A stretch of 6,279 nt of DNA from Bacillota bacterium (GCA_023395695.1 JAEWYJ010000171.1:1-6279), one strand, 5' to 3'; shown: positions 1 through 5,342, counted from the first letter of the stretch. Notes: generated by a model not told the origin, from the letters alone. Numbers and translations: made by a program.

Positions 1-254
1 GTTTTATACAGTCCGCAGCTTTTGATAATCTCGCCGATATCCTCCGGCGTTGCGGCTGCGAGCGCTTCAAGCGTCGGATATGTTGAAAACAGCGCGGGCG
101 TCACCATATTGACCCGTGCGTCGGTGCACTGTGCCGAAAGCCGCACCGCAATTAAAAGCTCGTGCGGCTTAACGTACGTCAGCGAACAGATGGCGTCGGG
201 GTAGGCTGCCTTTAAAAGGCGCACCGCCTCGGCGGCGCGTTGTTTTTTAGTCAT
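1..254 (-). CDS. nth: Endonuclease III, N-terminal part (cut by window edge)
   Basis: This is the N-terminal 84 residues of a DNA glycosylase/AP lyase of the endonuclease III family, which removes oxidised pyrimidines in base excision repair. The translation starts MTKKQRAAEAVRLLKAAYPD. It contains the family segment HELLIAVRLSAQCTDARVN (about residues 31-49), closely matching ELLIAVLLSAQATDVSVN of E. coli Nth, and it runs into IKSCGLYK, the counterpart of IKSIGLYN. The helix-hairpin-helix, catalytic Lys and Asp, and the Cys-rich iron-sulfur loop would lie beyond the window and cannot be checked. The ATG at 254 is supported by AGGAGG at 263-268 with 8 nt spacing. The lipoprotein gene lies 67 bp upstream on the same strand with no strong terminator between, so co-transcription is possible. 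Confidence 0.93.
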   Translation of the reverse strand, partial: MTKKQRAAEAVRLLKAAYPDAICSLTYVKPHELLIAVRLSAQCTDARVNMVTPALFSTYPTLEALAAATPEDIGEIIKSCGLYK

Positions 255-262
255 GGGGTATT

Positions 263-268
263 CCTCCT
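263..268 (-). promoter_or_regulatory. Ribosome binding site of nth
   Basis: A perfect AGGAGG on the minus strand sits 8 nt before the ATG at 254 and fixes the start of the partial nth gene. Confidence 0.85.
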
Positions 269-297
269 GAGCATGATTGACATTGAATTTGGGGCGT

Positions 298-317
298 CCC
301 GGCGCACCTGTGCCGGG
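298..317 (-). other. Short GC hairpin between lipoprotein gene and nth
   Basis: CCCGGC (298-303) pairs with GCCGGG (312-317) around an 8-nt loop, a few bases after the lipoprotein stop codon. On the minus strand no T-run follows, so it is not a convincing intrinsic terminator. It could be a leaky attenuator or an mRNA 3'-end stabiliser between two co-transcribed genes. Confidence 0.4.
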
Positions 318-321
318 CCTG

Positions 322-1911
322 TTATGCGGGCTTGAGCGGCTTGACATTGGCGGAATAGGCGTCCACCTCGCTGGGGGCGTTATTATAGATTGCGTCCACC
401 GGGTCCCAGTAGGGGGCCTTGTCCAGATTATAGCGGCTGCCTGTGATGCTGCCCTGGTTGTAGCCCATGAATGCGCCGACCCATTCGGAAGACAGCATGG
501 TTTTGACATAGGTCGAGGCCTCGCAGTTGTGTACACGCCCCTCCACCGAGAAGCCCGCAAAGCCGCCAATAGCCCGCGGTGCGCCATAGAGCTGGCCCGA
601 AACGGCCAGCACCTCGCCCTCAACCTTGCAGCCGGTCAGAATAGCCCCGTGCAGCGTCCCTGCAAAGCCGCCCAGCTCGCTGTCCCCCGCGACGCTCACC
701 TGAGCGGTGCAGTCGGTGATGCGGGCAAAGGCCGATTCGTCCCCGTCGCTATAATTGCCGATGACGCCGGCAAAGCCGCCGGTCTGGTAGCTGCCGGTGA
801 CCTTGCCCGAAACGTGGCAGTTGCTGACCTGCCCCGTGCATATGCCCGCCAGCAGGCCGGTGGCCACCTCGGAGGCGGCGGGCGGCAAAACAACGGGTGT
901 TGAGACCGAGGCGTTTTCAAGCGTCAGATTCTGCACCTCTGAGCCGGGGCCGATGACCGCAAAAAAGCCGCCGATCAGCGGAACGTCGGGACTGTCGGGC
1001 GATGCAAGCGTCACGCTCAGGTTGCGGATGGTATGCCCCTGCCCGTCAAACACGGCGTTAAAGCCGATGGGGCGGTCGTCGCGGATGTCGTTGGTTAACA
1101 GCGGGCGATTAATACCAATAGGCGTAAAGGGCACGCCCTCAAGGTCGAGGTCGGCTTCAAGCAGGTAGCACTTCTGCTGGGCCTGCCGGTCGCCCGAGTT
1201 GATGGCCGCCGCCATTGCCAGCAGCTCGTCCACCGTGGCAATGCGCACCGGCTCATACTGCGCCTTGGGCGGGGCCGGCTCCGAAAGGTTGGTTGCCGCC
1301 GCAAGCTGCCAGACGGTATCGCCCTTGTGGTAAACGCGGCTGACCGGGTCGACCGGTTCCACCTGCAATGCCACCGGTACAAAGCGGTAGCGCACGCTGC
1401 GCAGCACGCCGCCGTCCGGGGCGGTACGCGTAAAGGTCAAAAGATAACTGCCGTCGCCTTCCGGGGGTGGCAGCGTAGCGGGGTCGTTGAGCGTGTAGGG
1501 CAGGGCGGTGTCGTAGCCGGCGTAGTAGTCGAGCTGGTACTGCTCGCCGTGCGCGGCAATATCCACCCCTAGAAAGAGGCTGCAAAGCCCCTCGGCCGTC
1601 GGCTGCGGCAGCGCATAATACGACTGCCCGGAAGCATCTGTTTTGGCAAAGCCACCAAGCAAATTCTTTTGTGCCAGCCAGCCATAGGCGTAGCTGACGG
1701 CATTCTCATAACCGGAGCCGTCAAAGTCGGAGCCGCCGCAGTAGGCCTCGTATATTTCGGCGGCTAAAAGCATGTCCGACAGCGTTTGGGCGGTGGAGGC
1801 AGCCGGTTGGGATACCGGCGGGGGAACGCTTGCACCGGGCTTCTGGCAGGCGCAGGCCATCACCAGCAGCACGGCAGGCAAGAGGTATTTCAGTCGGATC
1901 GGGCGCAGCAT
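322..1911 (-). CDS. Secreted lipoprotein with GLUG-like beta-helix repeats
   Basis: The 529-residue product starts with a basic and hydrophobic signal peptide ending in VMAC, a plausible lipobox with the lipidated Cys at residue 20 (Cys22 is a weaker alternative). A Pro/Ser/Ala-rich linker follows to about residue 42. Residues 43-215 form a domain I do not recognise. From about 222, IATVDELLAMAAAINSG and then NAVFDGQGHTIRNLSV (285-300) are the usual lead-in of Firmicutes GLUG-repeat proteins. Roughly six GLUG-like repeats follow (near 314, 351, 378, 414, 449 and 479), of the form GGFAG-x-(n)-I/V-x-x-C. This suggests a right-handed beta-helix displayed on the outer face of the membrane or wall; its ligand is unknown. 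AGGGAGG at 1919-1925, 7 nt before the ATG, supports the start. nth follows 67 bp downstream on the same strand. Confidence 0.88.
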   Translation of the reverse strand: MLRPIRLKYLLPAVLLVMACACQKPGASVPPPVSQPAASTAQTLSDMLLAAEIYEAYCGGSDFDGSGYENAVSYAYGWLAQKNLLGGFAKTDASGQSYYALPQPTAEGLCSLFLGVDIAAHGEQYQLDYYAGYDTALPYTLNDPATLPPPEGDGSYLLTFTRTAPDGGVLRSVRYRFVPVALQVEPVDPVSRVYHKGDTVWQLAAATNLSEPAPPKAQYEPVRIATVDELLAMAAAINSGDRQAQQKCYLLEADLDLEGVPFTPIGINRPLLTNDIRDDRPIGFNAVFDGQGHTIRNLSVTLASPDSPDVPLIGGFFAVIGPGSEVQNLTLENASVSTPVVLPPAASEVATGLLAGICTGQVSNCHVSGKVTGSYQTGGFAGVIGNYSDGDESAFARITDCTAQVSVAGDSELGGFAGTLHGAILTGCKVEGEVLAVSGQLYGAPRAIGGFAGFSVEGRVHNCEASTYVKTMLSSEWVGAFMGYNQGSITGSRYNLDKAPYWDPVDAIYNNAPSEVDAYSANVKPLKPA

Positions 1912-2107
1912 AACAATTCCTCCCTATTTGTTTAAAAGGCGATGTTCAAAGCGGAAAATGCCGGGCTGGCAAGCGGGTTGCACCCAACGGGGCAACAATG
2001 CAGCAATACGGCATATATTTTGAATACTTTTGGCAGCAGGGCACAAAAAGCAGTTGCCGGGCTGGTTGTTTTAAGCGGTGAATACAGGCTCTAAACGTCT
2101 TGCTCTG

Positions 2108-2136
2108 ATTATACCGCGTCAAAAAGCAAAAAACAA
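2108..2136 (-). promoter_or_regulatory. Putative sigma-A promoter of the lipoprotein gene
   Basis: On the minus strand a perfect TATAAT (2108-2113) is preceded, with a 17-bp spacer, by TTGTTT (2131-2136), which matches only the TTG of the -35 consensus. Transcription would begin near 2101, giving a leader of about 190 nt. The perfect -10 and correct spacing favour it; the weak -35 and long leader keep confidence moderate. Confidence 0.5.
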
Positions 2137-2145
2137 CGCAAAACA

Positions 2146-2159
2146 CCCCGTAAGCGGGG
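2146..2159 (-). terminator. Possible weak intrinsic terminator (minus strand)
   Basis: CCCCG and CGGGG form a 5-bp stem with a 4-nt loop. On the minus strand the hairpin is followed by TGTTTTGCGTTG and a T6 run, so it has the shape of a weak intrinsic terminator. It could end minus-strand transcripts coming from the Cys-rich gene at 2535-2852, just before the lipoprotein promoter. The short stem and interrupted T-tract limit confidence. Confidence 0.35.
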
Positions 2160-2210
2160 AACAGAGGCATTTTAACGCAAGCGGCAAGCGCAATAAATAT
2201 TGAGCTGATG

Positions 2211-2317
2211 GAAAACCAAGGTGTCTTGGCGGCTTGCTTCTGACCGCGCCGTCGTCCTTCAGGGGCGGCAGTCCATCCGCGCCCCCGCCTTGTCGGCCAT
2301 AAAACAGCTCCGCCAAT
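2211..2317 (+). repeat. Dispersed intergenic repeat, copy 1 (resembles 4021-4132)
   Basis: This stretch shares an ordered set of blocks with the gap between spoIIGA and sigE, in the same orientation. The first 30 bases align without gaps at about 20 identical positions, including TTGGCGG. Further on both have GGGGCG, CCG-x-CTTG-x-CGG and CGCCAAT in the same order and at similar spacing. Neither copy codes for a plausible protein. I infer an old dispersed intergenic element; a genome-wide search was not possible here. Confidence 0.4.
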
Positions 2318-2386
2318 GATTGTATTTCGCTAAAAGCTGATAGCTTGTCCGCCTGTTTTCCGCCCTGTGCCCGCCCTGTTGCTGGC

Positions 2387-2465
2387 GGGCCGATGCCCGG
2401 CAAAGAGATTGACGCAGCGACGCGGAAAATACGCCGCCGTGCCTTTAAGCTTGTCGGTTATAGGT
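2387..2465 (-). repeat. Repeat related in inverted orientation to 5086-5169
   Basis: Read on the minus strand, this segment matches plus-strand 5086-5169. TTGCCGGGCATCGGCCC (2387-2403) differs at one of 17 positions from 5153-5169. A TTTTCCGC block lies a similar distance upstream, and a looser TATA-x-CCG-x-C match precedes it. The two copies would put any reading frame on opposite strands relative to their neighbours, so the conservation is at DNA or RNA level rather than protein level. Confidence 0.45.
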
Positions 2466-2504
2466 CGCAGCCCCGCAGCGTGTGCCGCGCTGCGGGGCTG
2501 CGAC
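2464..2504. repeat. Perfect 17-bp GC-rich inverted repeat (hairpin)
   Basis: The arms 2464-2480 and 2488-2504 are perfectly complementary over 17 bp, with a 7-nt loop TGTGCCG. No T-run follows on either strand, so it is not a classical intrinsic terminator. It begins about 30 nt beyond the stop of the Cys-rich gene, where it could still cap or stabilise that transcript's 3' end. It may belong to the repeat-like DNA beside it. Confidence 0.85.
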
Positions 2505-2534
2505 GGCGGGCGCCGGGGCTAGGTAAGACGCATC

Positions 2535-2852
2535 CTAACAGCAGCGGTTGCAGCGGCAGCAGCAACGGCAGCCGTTATTATTGGAGCCGTTGTCCGGCAC
2601 TACGACAAAATCCGGCCAGAACAGGACGCTGGGGCTGCTGGTGCTGGTTCCCGCAACGGCGTTTTTGCGGCCCCGCCCGCTGTTGCCGTTGTTTGTGCTT
2701 GTTCCCGCAACCGACGTTGTGGCGGTGCTGGGGCGTGCGCTTTTGCATCCGCATCCGCGCCGGTCGTTGCCATTGTCATTGACGCTGGTTCCGGCGACGC
2801 TTTCTGTTTGAGAAGCGGATGCGACAGAGGCGCTGTTACATCTGCAAGGCAT
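2535..2852 (-). CDS. Cysteine-rich low-complexity protein, possible spore-layer component
   Basis: I recognise no family. The 105-residue product begins MPCRCN and has 11 cysteines in three groups: CRC at 3-5, CGC at 34-36, and the C-terminal CRCCCRCNRCC (95-105). Between them lie Ser/Thr/Asn/Gly-rich segments with VAGTS at 19-23, 48-52 and 66-70, separated by 29 and 18 codons. A short hydrophobic stretch VLFWPDFVVVPD lies near 76-87. There is no signal peptide or membrane segment. The ATG at 2852 is preceded by GGAG (2862-2865) with 9 nt spacing; a TTG at 2867 is in frame but lies over that ribosome site. In-frame spacing of the repeats and the good ribosome site favour a real gene. Cys-clustered, low-complexity proteins are common in spore coats, and the divergent spoIIG locus and a possible sigma-K-type promoter fit, but this is inference. 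Confidence 0.6.
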   Translation of the reverse strand: MPCRCNSASVASASQTESVAGTSVNDNGNDRRGCGCKSARPSTATTSVAGTSTNNGNSGRGRKNAVAGTSTSSPSVLFWPDFVVVPDNGSNNNGCRCCCRCNRCC

Positions 2853-3056
2853 AATAATCAACTCCAAAAATGGTTTGCTTCATCCTATGCCAAAGCGGTT
2901 AAAAAGGTTTCAGAATGGGGCGACGCCTGTGCAAAGGCATGGCAATTTTTTGACGCATACCGGTCTTAAAATTTTTATAAAAATGCCGGATTGTCCTGAA
3001 AAAGCGCATTGGAATCAGGGCTTGGCATAAATATGCCCCGGTACAAGCTCTGTGGT
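2853..3056. other. Divergent control region between Cys-rich gene and spoIIG
   Basis: No gene is seen. The segment is more AT-rich than its surroundings and contains a perfect 14-bp palindrome ATTTTTATAAAAAT (2971-2984) and a 14-bp dyad GGCATA-AA-TATGCC (3024-3037) about 20 bp upstream of the spoIIG -35. Either could be a regulator site for the divergent promoters; no known operator is recognised. Confidence 0.4.
2881..2908 (-). promoter_or_regulatory. Possible mother-cell (sigma-K-like) promoter of Cys-rich gene
   Basis: On the minus strand GCATAGGATG (2881-2890) resembles the sigma-K -10 pattern CATAnnnTA with one mismatch. An AC within AAACC, 17 bp upstream (2907-2908), fits the short sigma-K -35. 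Transcription would start near 2874, just ahead of the GGAG ribosome site. These motifs are short and can occur by chance, and no clear sigma-A promoter stands out as an alternative. Confidence 0.25.
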
Positions 3057-3057
3057 T

Positions 3058-3090
3058 TTGACAATTATTGAAGCCCGGGCGCGGTATACT
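3058..3090 (+). promoter_or_regulatory. spoIIG promoter, Spo0A-type with 21-bp spacer
   Basis: A consensus TTGACA (3058-3063) and TATACT (3085-3090) are separated by 21 bp, too wide for ordinary sigma-A use. B. subtilis spoIIE and spoIIG promoters are known for 21- and 22-bp spacers with near-consensus hexamers, activated by phosphorylated Spo0A bound over the -35. Here TTTTGACAA (3057-3065) over the -35 is close to the reversed 0A box TTCGACAAA. Transcription would start near 3097, close to the spoIIGA start at 3114. Confidence 0.72.
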
Positions 3091-3113
3091 CATGTGTACA
3101 AGGGGGGAGAGCC

Positions 3114-4013
3114 TTGCCCACCGTTATCTATGTGGATGTTCTGCTGGTCGTCAATTTTATGGTCAACTTTATATTGCTGCGGGTAACGGCACTGCTCCTG
3201 CGCCGGCAACCGGTGTTTTGGCGGCTGTGTCTGGCGGCTGCGCTTGGCGCTTTTGGCGCGCTGGTCATCTTTGTTCCGGTTTATAACCGCGCGGTGCTGC
3301 TGCTGTATCAGCTTTTGCTTACAGCTGTCATGTCGGTTGCCGCCTTTGGATGCAGGGGCGTTCGGCGTGTTGTTTGGGCAGCGTTTTGCCTTTTTACTGT
3401 CAGCCTGCTCACATCGGGCCTGCTGCTGCTGTTGTCGGTCACGCTGCGCCCGCGCGGGATGCTGGTTTCAAAAGGAGCGGTGTACCTTGATATAAGTGCG
3501 GCGGCGCTTGTCGGATGCTGCATTGCGGCCTATTTTATTGCGGGCGGCTTATCCCGACTGCTTGGGCGAGGCGCACCCAAGGGAACCTTATGCGAGATAA
3601 CCGTGCTGCACGCAGGGGCGGTGAGCGTTTTCCCTGCGCTGCTCGACACCGGCAGCAATCTGGTGGAGCCGTTTTCGCACTGCCCGGTCATCGTCTGCGA
3701 GGAGGCGGCGCTTGGACACACGCTGCCGCCGGCGCTCAAGGGCTTTGATCTGGCGACGCCGCCGTCTGCCGGGCTGCGGCTTGTGCCCTATAAAACACTG
3801 GGGAATTCGGGGCTGCTGCCCGCCTTTATGCCGGACACCCTGCTGGCGCGTCTGCCGGGGCAGGAGGTCAGAAAGCTTGGCAGCTGCTATATTGCGGTGC
3901 TGGCCCGGCCGCTGGGCGCCGACGACTACCGCGCGGTCTGTAACCCGCAGGCGCTGGAGCGCGCGCCGGGCACGGGCCCTTCAACGCAAATGCTGCATTC
4001 TCTAAACAGTTAA
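3114..4013 (+). CDS. spoIIGA: SpoIIGA, pro-sigma-E processing aspartic protease
   Basis: The 299-residue product is the membrane-bound sporulation protease that cleaves pro-sigma-E in the mother cell after a forespore signal (SpoIIR in B. subtilis). The N-terminal half has about five membrane segments (near 4-29, 36-54, 60-79, 86-109, 129-147). The soluble half carries ALLDTGSNLVEP, with the catalytic Asp at 178, matching LIDSGNQLYDP of B. subtilis. It also has LRLVPYKTLG (221-230), matching MRLIPYRGVG. Only one catalytic Asp is expected, because the enzyme works as a dimer. The start is a TTG at 3114, with a G-rich ribosome site (3102-3109). It places the conserved YVDV at residues 6-9, as in B. 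subtilis (YLDV); the next ATG (residue 16) would delete it. sigE follows after an unusually long 186-bp gap. Confidence 0.95.
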   Translation: MPTVIYVDVLLVVNFMVNFILLRVTALLLRRQPVFWRLCLAAALGAFGALVIFVPVYNRAVLLLYQLLLTAVMSVAAFGCRGVRRVVWAAFCLFTVSLLTSGLLLLLSVTLRPRGMLVSKGAVYLDISAAALVGCCIAAYFIAGGLSRLLGRGAPKGTLCEITVLHAGAVSVFPALLDTGSNLVEPFSHCPVIVCEEAALGHTLPPALKGFDLATPPSAGLRLVPYKTLGNSGLLPAFMPDTLLARLPGQEVRKLGSCYIAVLARPLGADDYRAVCNPQALERAPGTGPSTQMLHSLNS

Positions 4014-4020
4014 GCCTGTT

Positions 4021-4132
4021 AAAAACCCAACTGCTTTGGCGGTCTGCATTGTGCCCGGCCGCGTTGCCGCCTCTGGGGGCGTGGGCCCGTCGGGATTTTC
4101 CGTCTTGCCGGTTGCAACGTATTTTCGCCAAT
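4021..4132 (+). repeat. Dispersed intergenic repeat, copy 2, inside the spoIIG operon
   Basis: This segment fills most of the gap between spoIIGA and sigE and resembles 2211-2317 in the same orientation, with shared blocks TTGGCGG, GGGGCG, CCG-x-CTTG-x-CGG and CGCCAAT in order. It encodes no plausible protein. No strong intrinsic terminator or sigma-A promoter was found in it, so read-through from spoIIGA into sigE is expected. Confidence 0.4.
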
Positions 4133-4184
4133 TCGGTCTCGTTTTCTTATGGATTTAGCTCTATCAGGATCAAGTACAGAAAGT

Positions 4185-4189
4185 GGGGG
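4185..4189 (+). promoter_or_regulatory. Ribosome binding site of sigE
   Basis: A GGGGG run within AAGTGGGGGCG lies 10 nt before the ATG at 4200. It is weaker than the AGGAGG sites of neighbouring genes. It favours the ATG at 4200 over the in-frame upstream ATG at 4149, which has no ribosome site and would add 17 residues absent from the family. Confidence 0.6.
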
Positions 4190-4199
4190 CGTAAACATC

Positions 4200-4928
4200 A
4201 TGAAAAATTCAGTGGGGACATTCTGCGGGGCGCTGCGGCTGCGGCTTTATCTGCTGCTGTGGCGGATGGGGCTGGCCGAAGCGGTGCATTACATACACGG
4301 CCCCGAGACGTTGCCCGCGCCGCTTTCGCGCGAGGAGGAGCGGGTGATCTTCATCCGCCTTGAGCAAAAGGATTTTGAGGCGCGCCAGCAGCTTATCACC
4401 CACAACCTGCGGCTGGTGGTGTATATTGCGCGCAAGTTTGAAAGCTCCGGTTTGGGGGTCGAGGATCTCATTTCAATCGGCACCATCGGCCTGATTAAAG
4501 CGGTGAACACCTTTTGCCCAAGCAGGGGCATTAAGCTGGCAACCTATGCCTCGCGCTGTATTGAGAACGAAATTCTTATGTACCTGCGCAAATGCCAGCC
4601 CTTAAAAAACGAGGTGTCGATTGACGAGCCGTTAAATATCGACTGGGACGGTAACGAGCTGCTGCTCTCGGACGTCTTAGGCACCGAGGCCGACTCAATT
4701 AACCGGCCTGTTGAGCAGGACGCCGAAAAAAGCATGCTTGCCGACGCCATTAATAAGCTCTGTGAGCGGGAGCGACTGATTATGCAGCTGCGCTTCGGCT
4801 TTTTAGACGGCAAGGAGCGAACCCAAAAGCAGGTGGCCGATATGATTGGCATTAGCCAGTCATATATTTCACGGCTTGAAAAGCGCATCATCAAGCGGCT
4901 GCGGCGCGACCTTGACAAGGTCATGTGA
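4200..4928 (+). CDS. sigE: Sporulation sigma factor pro-sigma-E
   Basis: The 242-residue product is the early mother-cell sigma factor, made as an inactive precursor and activated by SpoIIGA. Residues 1-30 are a pro-sequence with an amphipathic, Leu/Arg-rich stretch (11-25) that likely holds the precursor at the membrane. Alignment with B. subtilis (Tyr27/Tyr28) puts cleavage near His30-Tyr31. Region 2 includes [13 protein letters not shown] (69-81), [17 protein letters not shown] (89-105) and the -10-recognition helix [20 protein letters not shown] (111-130). Then comes the sigma-E hallmark [20 protein letters not shown] (143-162), identical in B. subtilis. Region 4.2 has the helix-turn-helix [19 protein letters not shown] (208-226). 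Length matches the family (239 in B. subtilis). sigG, which follows sigE in B. subtilis, is absent here. Confidence 0.97.
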   Translation: MKNSVGTFCGALRLRLYLLLWRMGLAEAVHYIHGPETLPAPLSREEERVIFIRLEQKDFEARQQLITHNLRLVVYIARKFESSGLGVEDLISIGTIGLIKAVNTFCPSRGIKLATYASRCIENEILMYLRKCQPLKNEVSIDEPLNIDWDGNELLLSDVLGTEADSINRPVEQDAEKSMLADAINKLCERERLIMQLRFGFLDGKERTQKQVADMIGISQSYISRLEKRIIKRLRRDLDKVM

Positions 4929-5065
4929 CACGCCGCAGGCCCATTGGTCAATCAGCCGGGCTTGCTCTGAGAAAAAATAGCCGGGCCATTTTAAGGCGGA
5001 AAGGCGCTTGGCGCAAACCTTTGACCGAAAAGGGCGTCAAAGCCGTGGGCGTCAAAACTGTCTGC

Positions 5066-5105
5066 TTTTTAAGCTTGCCGACTGTATAGCCGCCGAACTT
5101 CAAAA
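5066..5105. repeat. 40-bp imperfect palindrome
   Basis: The segment is a near-palindrome centred on TATA (about 5085). Fourteen of 20 half-site positions are complementary, and two more allow G-U pairs in RNA. It contains TTTAAGCTTG-x-CG, also seen at about 2444-2456, and lies at the edge of the stretch related to 2387-2465. Confidence 0.5.
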
Positions 5106-5169
5106 CCGCCCCGTCCTGACGGCTTGTTTTCCGCATTGCGGCGGCGTCCTTCTTGCCGGGCATCAGCCC
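5086..5169 (+). repeat. Repeat related in inverted orientation to 2387-2465
   Basis: TTGCCGGGCATCAGCCC (5153-5169) matches minus-strand 2387-2403 at 16 of 17 positions. TTTTCCGC (about 5127-5134) and a looser TATAGCCGCCG block upstream are also shared in order. The copies face opposite ways, which argues for a dispersed non-coding element rather than a conserved gene. Confidence 0.45.
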
Positions 5170-5260
5170 AGCTGCGGCGTTGCTTTGCAGCGCAAAACTA
5201 GGGATGCCAATGCTGGGCCGCTTTTAAAAGTAATCGGCTATATCATGTAATTGCGGGGCG

Positions 5261-5292
5261 GGCCATACGGCCTGCCCTTTGGCCGTATGGCC
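5261..5292. repeat. Perfect 12-bp inverted repeat upstream of methyltransferase promoter
   Basis: GGCCATACGGCC (5261-5272) and GGCCGTATGGCC (5281-5292) are perfectly complementary around the loop TGCCCTTT. There is no T-run on either side. The loop region contains GCCCTTTGGC (5274-5283), which recurs inverted at 6258-6267 beyond the methyltransferase gene. It may act as a transcription block between sigE and the methyltransferase, or be part of a repeat family. Confidence 0.8.
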
Positions 5293-5342
5293 GGTCAACT
5301 GCTCACCGGCGGCCGGACGGGAGCCATTTATAGCCGTGCACC

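Larger units (their letters stand above)
1912..2534. other. Gene-free stretch: lipoprotein leader plus repeat-like DNA
   Basis: No reading frame here has a convincing start, ribosome site or family resemblance. From the lipoprotein start outward it holds a roughly 190-nt leader, a promoter-like TATAAT (2108-2113, minus), a small hairpin (2146-2159), DNA resembling the spoIIGA-sigE gap (2211-2317), DNA resembling 5086-5169 in inverted orientation (2387-2465), and a perfect 17-bp hairpin (2464-2504). The leader carries an 11-bp direct repeat TGCCGGGCTGG (1959-1969 and 2055-2065) but I recognise no riboswitch class. Confidence 0.6.
4929..5342. other. Gene-free stretch downstream of sigE
   Basis: No reading frame here is convincing. 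It holds several structured elements: a 7-bp stem CTTTGAC/GTCAAAG (5019-5025 with 5036-5042), a direct repeat GGGCGTCAAA (5032-5041 and 5047-5056), a 40-bp imperfect palindrome (5066-5105), a match to 2387-2465 in inverted orientation, a palindrome CTTTTAAAAG (5221-5230) and a 12-bp hairpin (5261-5292). No classical T-tailed terminator for sigE is seen. One of the stems may end the operon. Confidence 0.55.

Noticed and set aside
2119..2403. 94-residue open frame on the minus strand starting with TTG
   Set aside because: It has no ribosome site, runs through the lipoprotein promoter and the 2146-2159 hairpin, and overlaps both repeat-like segments. The related segment at 5086-5169 does not keep this frame.
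2464..2504. Calling the 17-bp hairpin an intrinsic terminator
   Set aside because: There is no T-run after the stem on either strand; it was kept only as an inverted repeat.
2643..2798. Three copies of a 15-bp near-repeat as a CRISPR or tandem array
   Set aside because: The copies are unevenly spaced (54 and 87 bp) by whole codons and simply encode the VAGTS motifs of the Cys-rich protein.
2548..2811. Leu/Pro-rich plus-strand frame with repeated LVPAT
   Set aside because: It is the antisense reading of the VAGTS-bearing Cys-rich gene, which has the better ribosome site; this frame has none.
4124..4131. TTCGCCAA, one mismatch from a reversed 0A box, before sigE
   Set aside because: It lies inside the repeat-like block shared with 2211-2317, and no -10/-35 pair is placed to use it.
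4149..4199. Upstream in-frame ATG for sigE
   Set aside because: It lacks a ribosome site and would add 17 residues ahead of a pro-sequence that already aligns with B. subtilis pro-sigma-E from the ATG at 4200.
4948..5163. 71-residue basic open frame on the minus strand
   Set aside because: There is no ribosome site before the ATG, the frame lies over palindromes and the inverted repeat-like segment, and it has no recognisable family signature.
5008..5250. 80-residue open frame on the plus strand
   Set aside because: It has no ribosome site and no recognisable motifs, and it crosses the same dyads. It is most likely a chance frame in GC-rich DNA.
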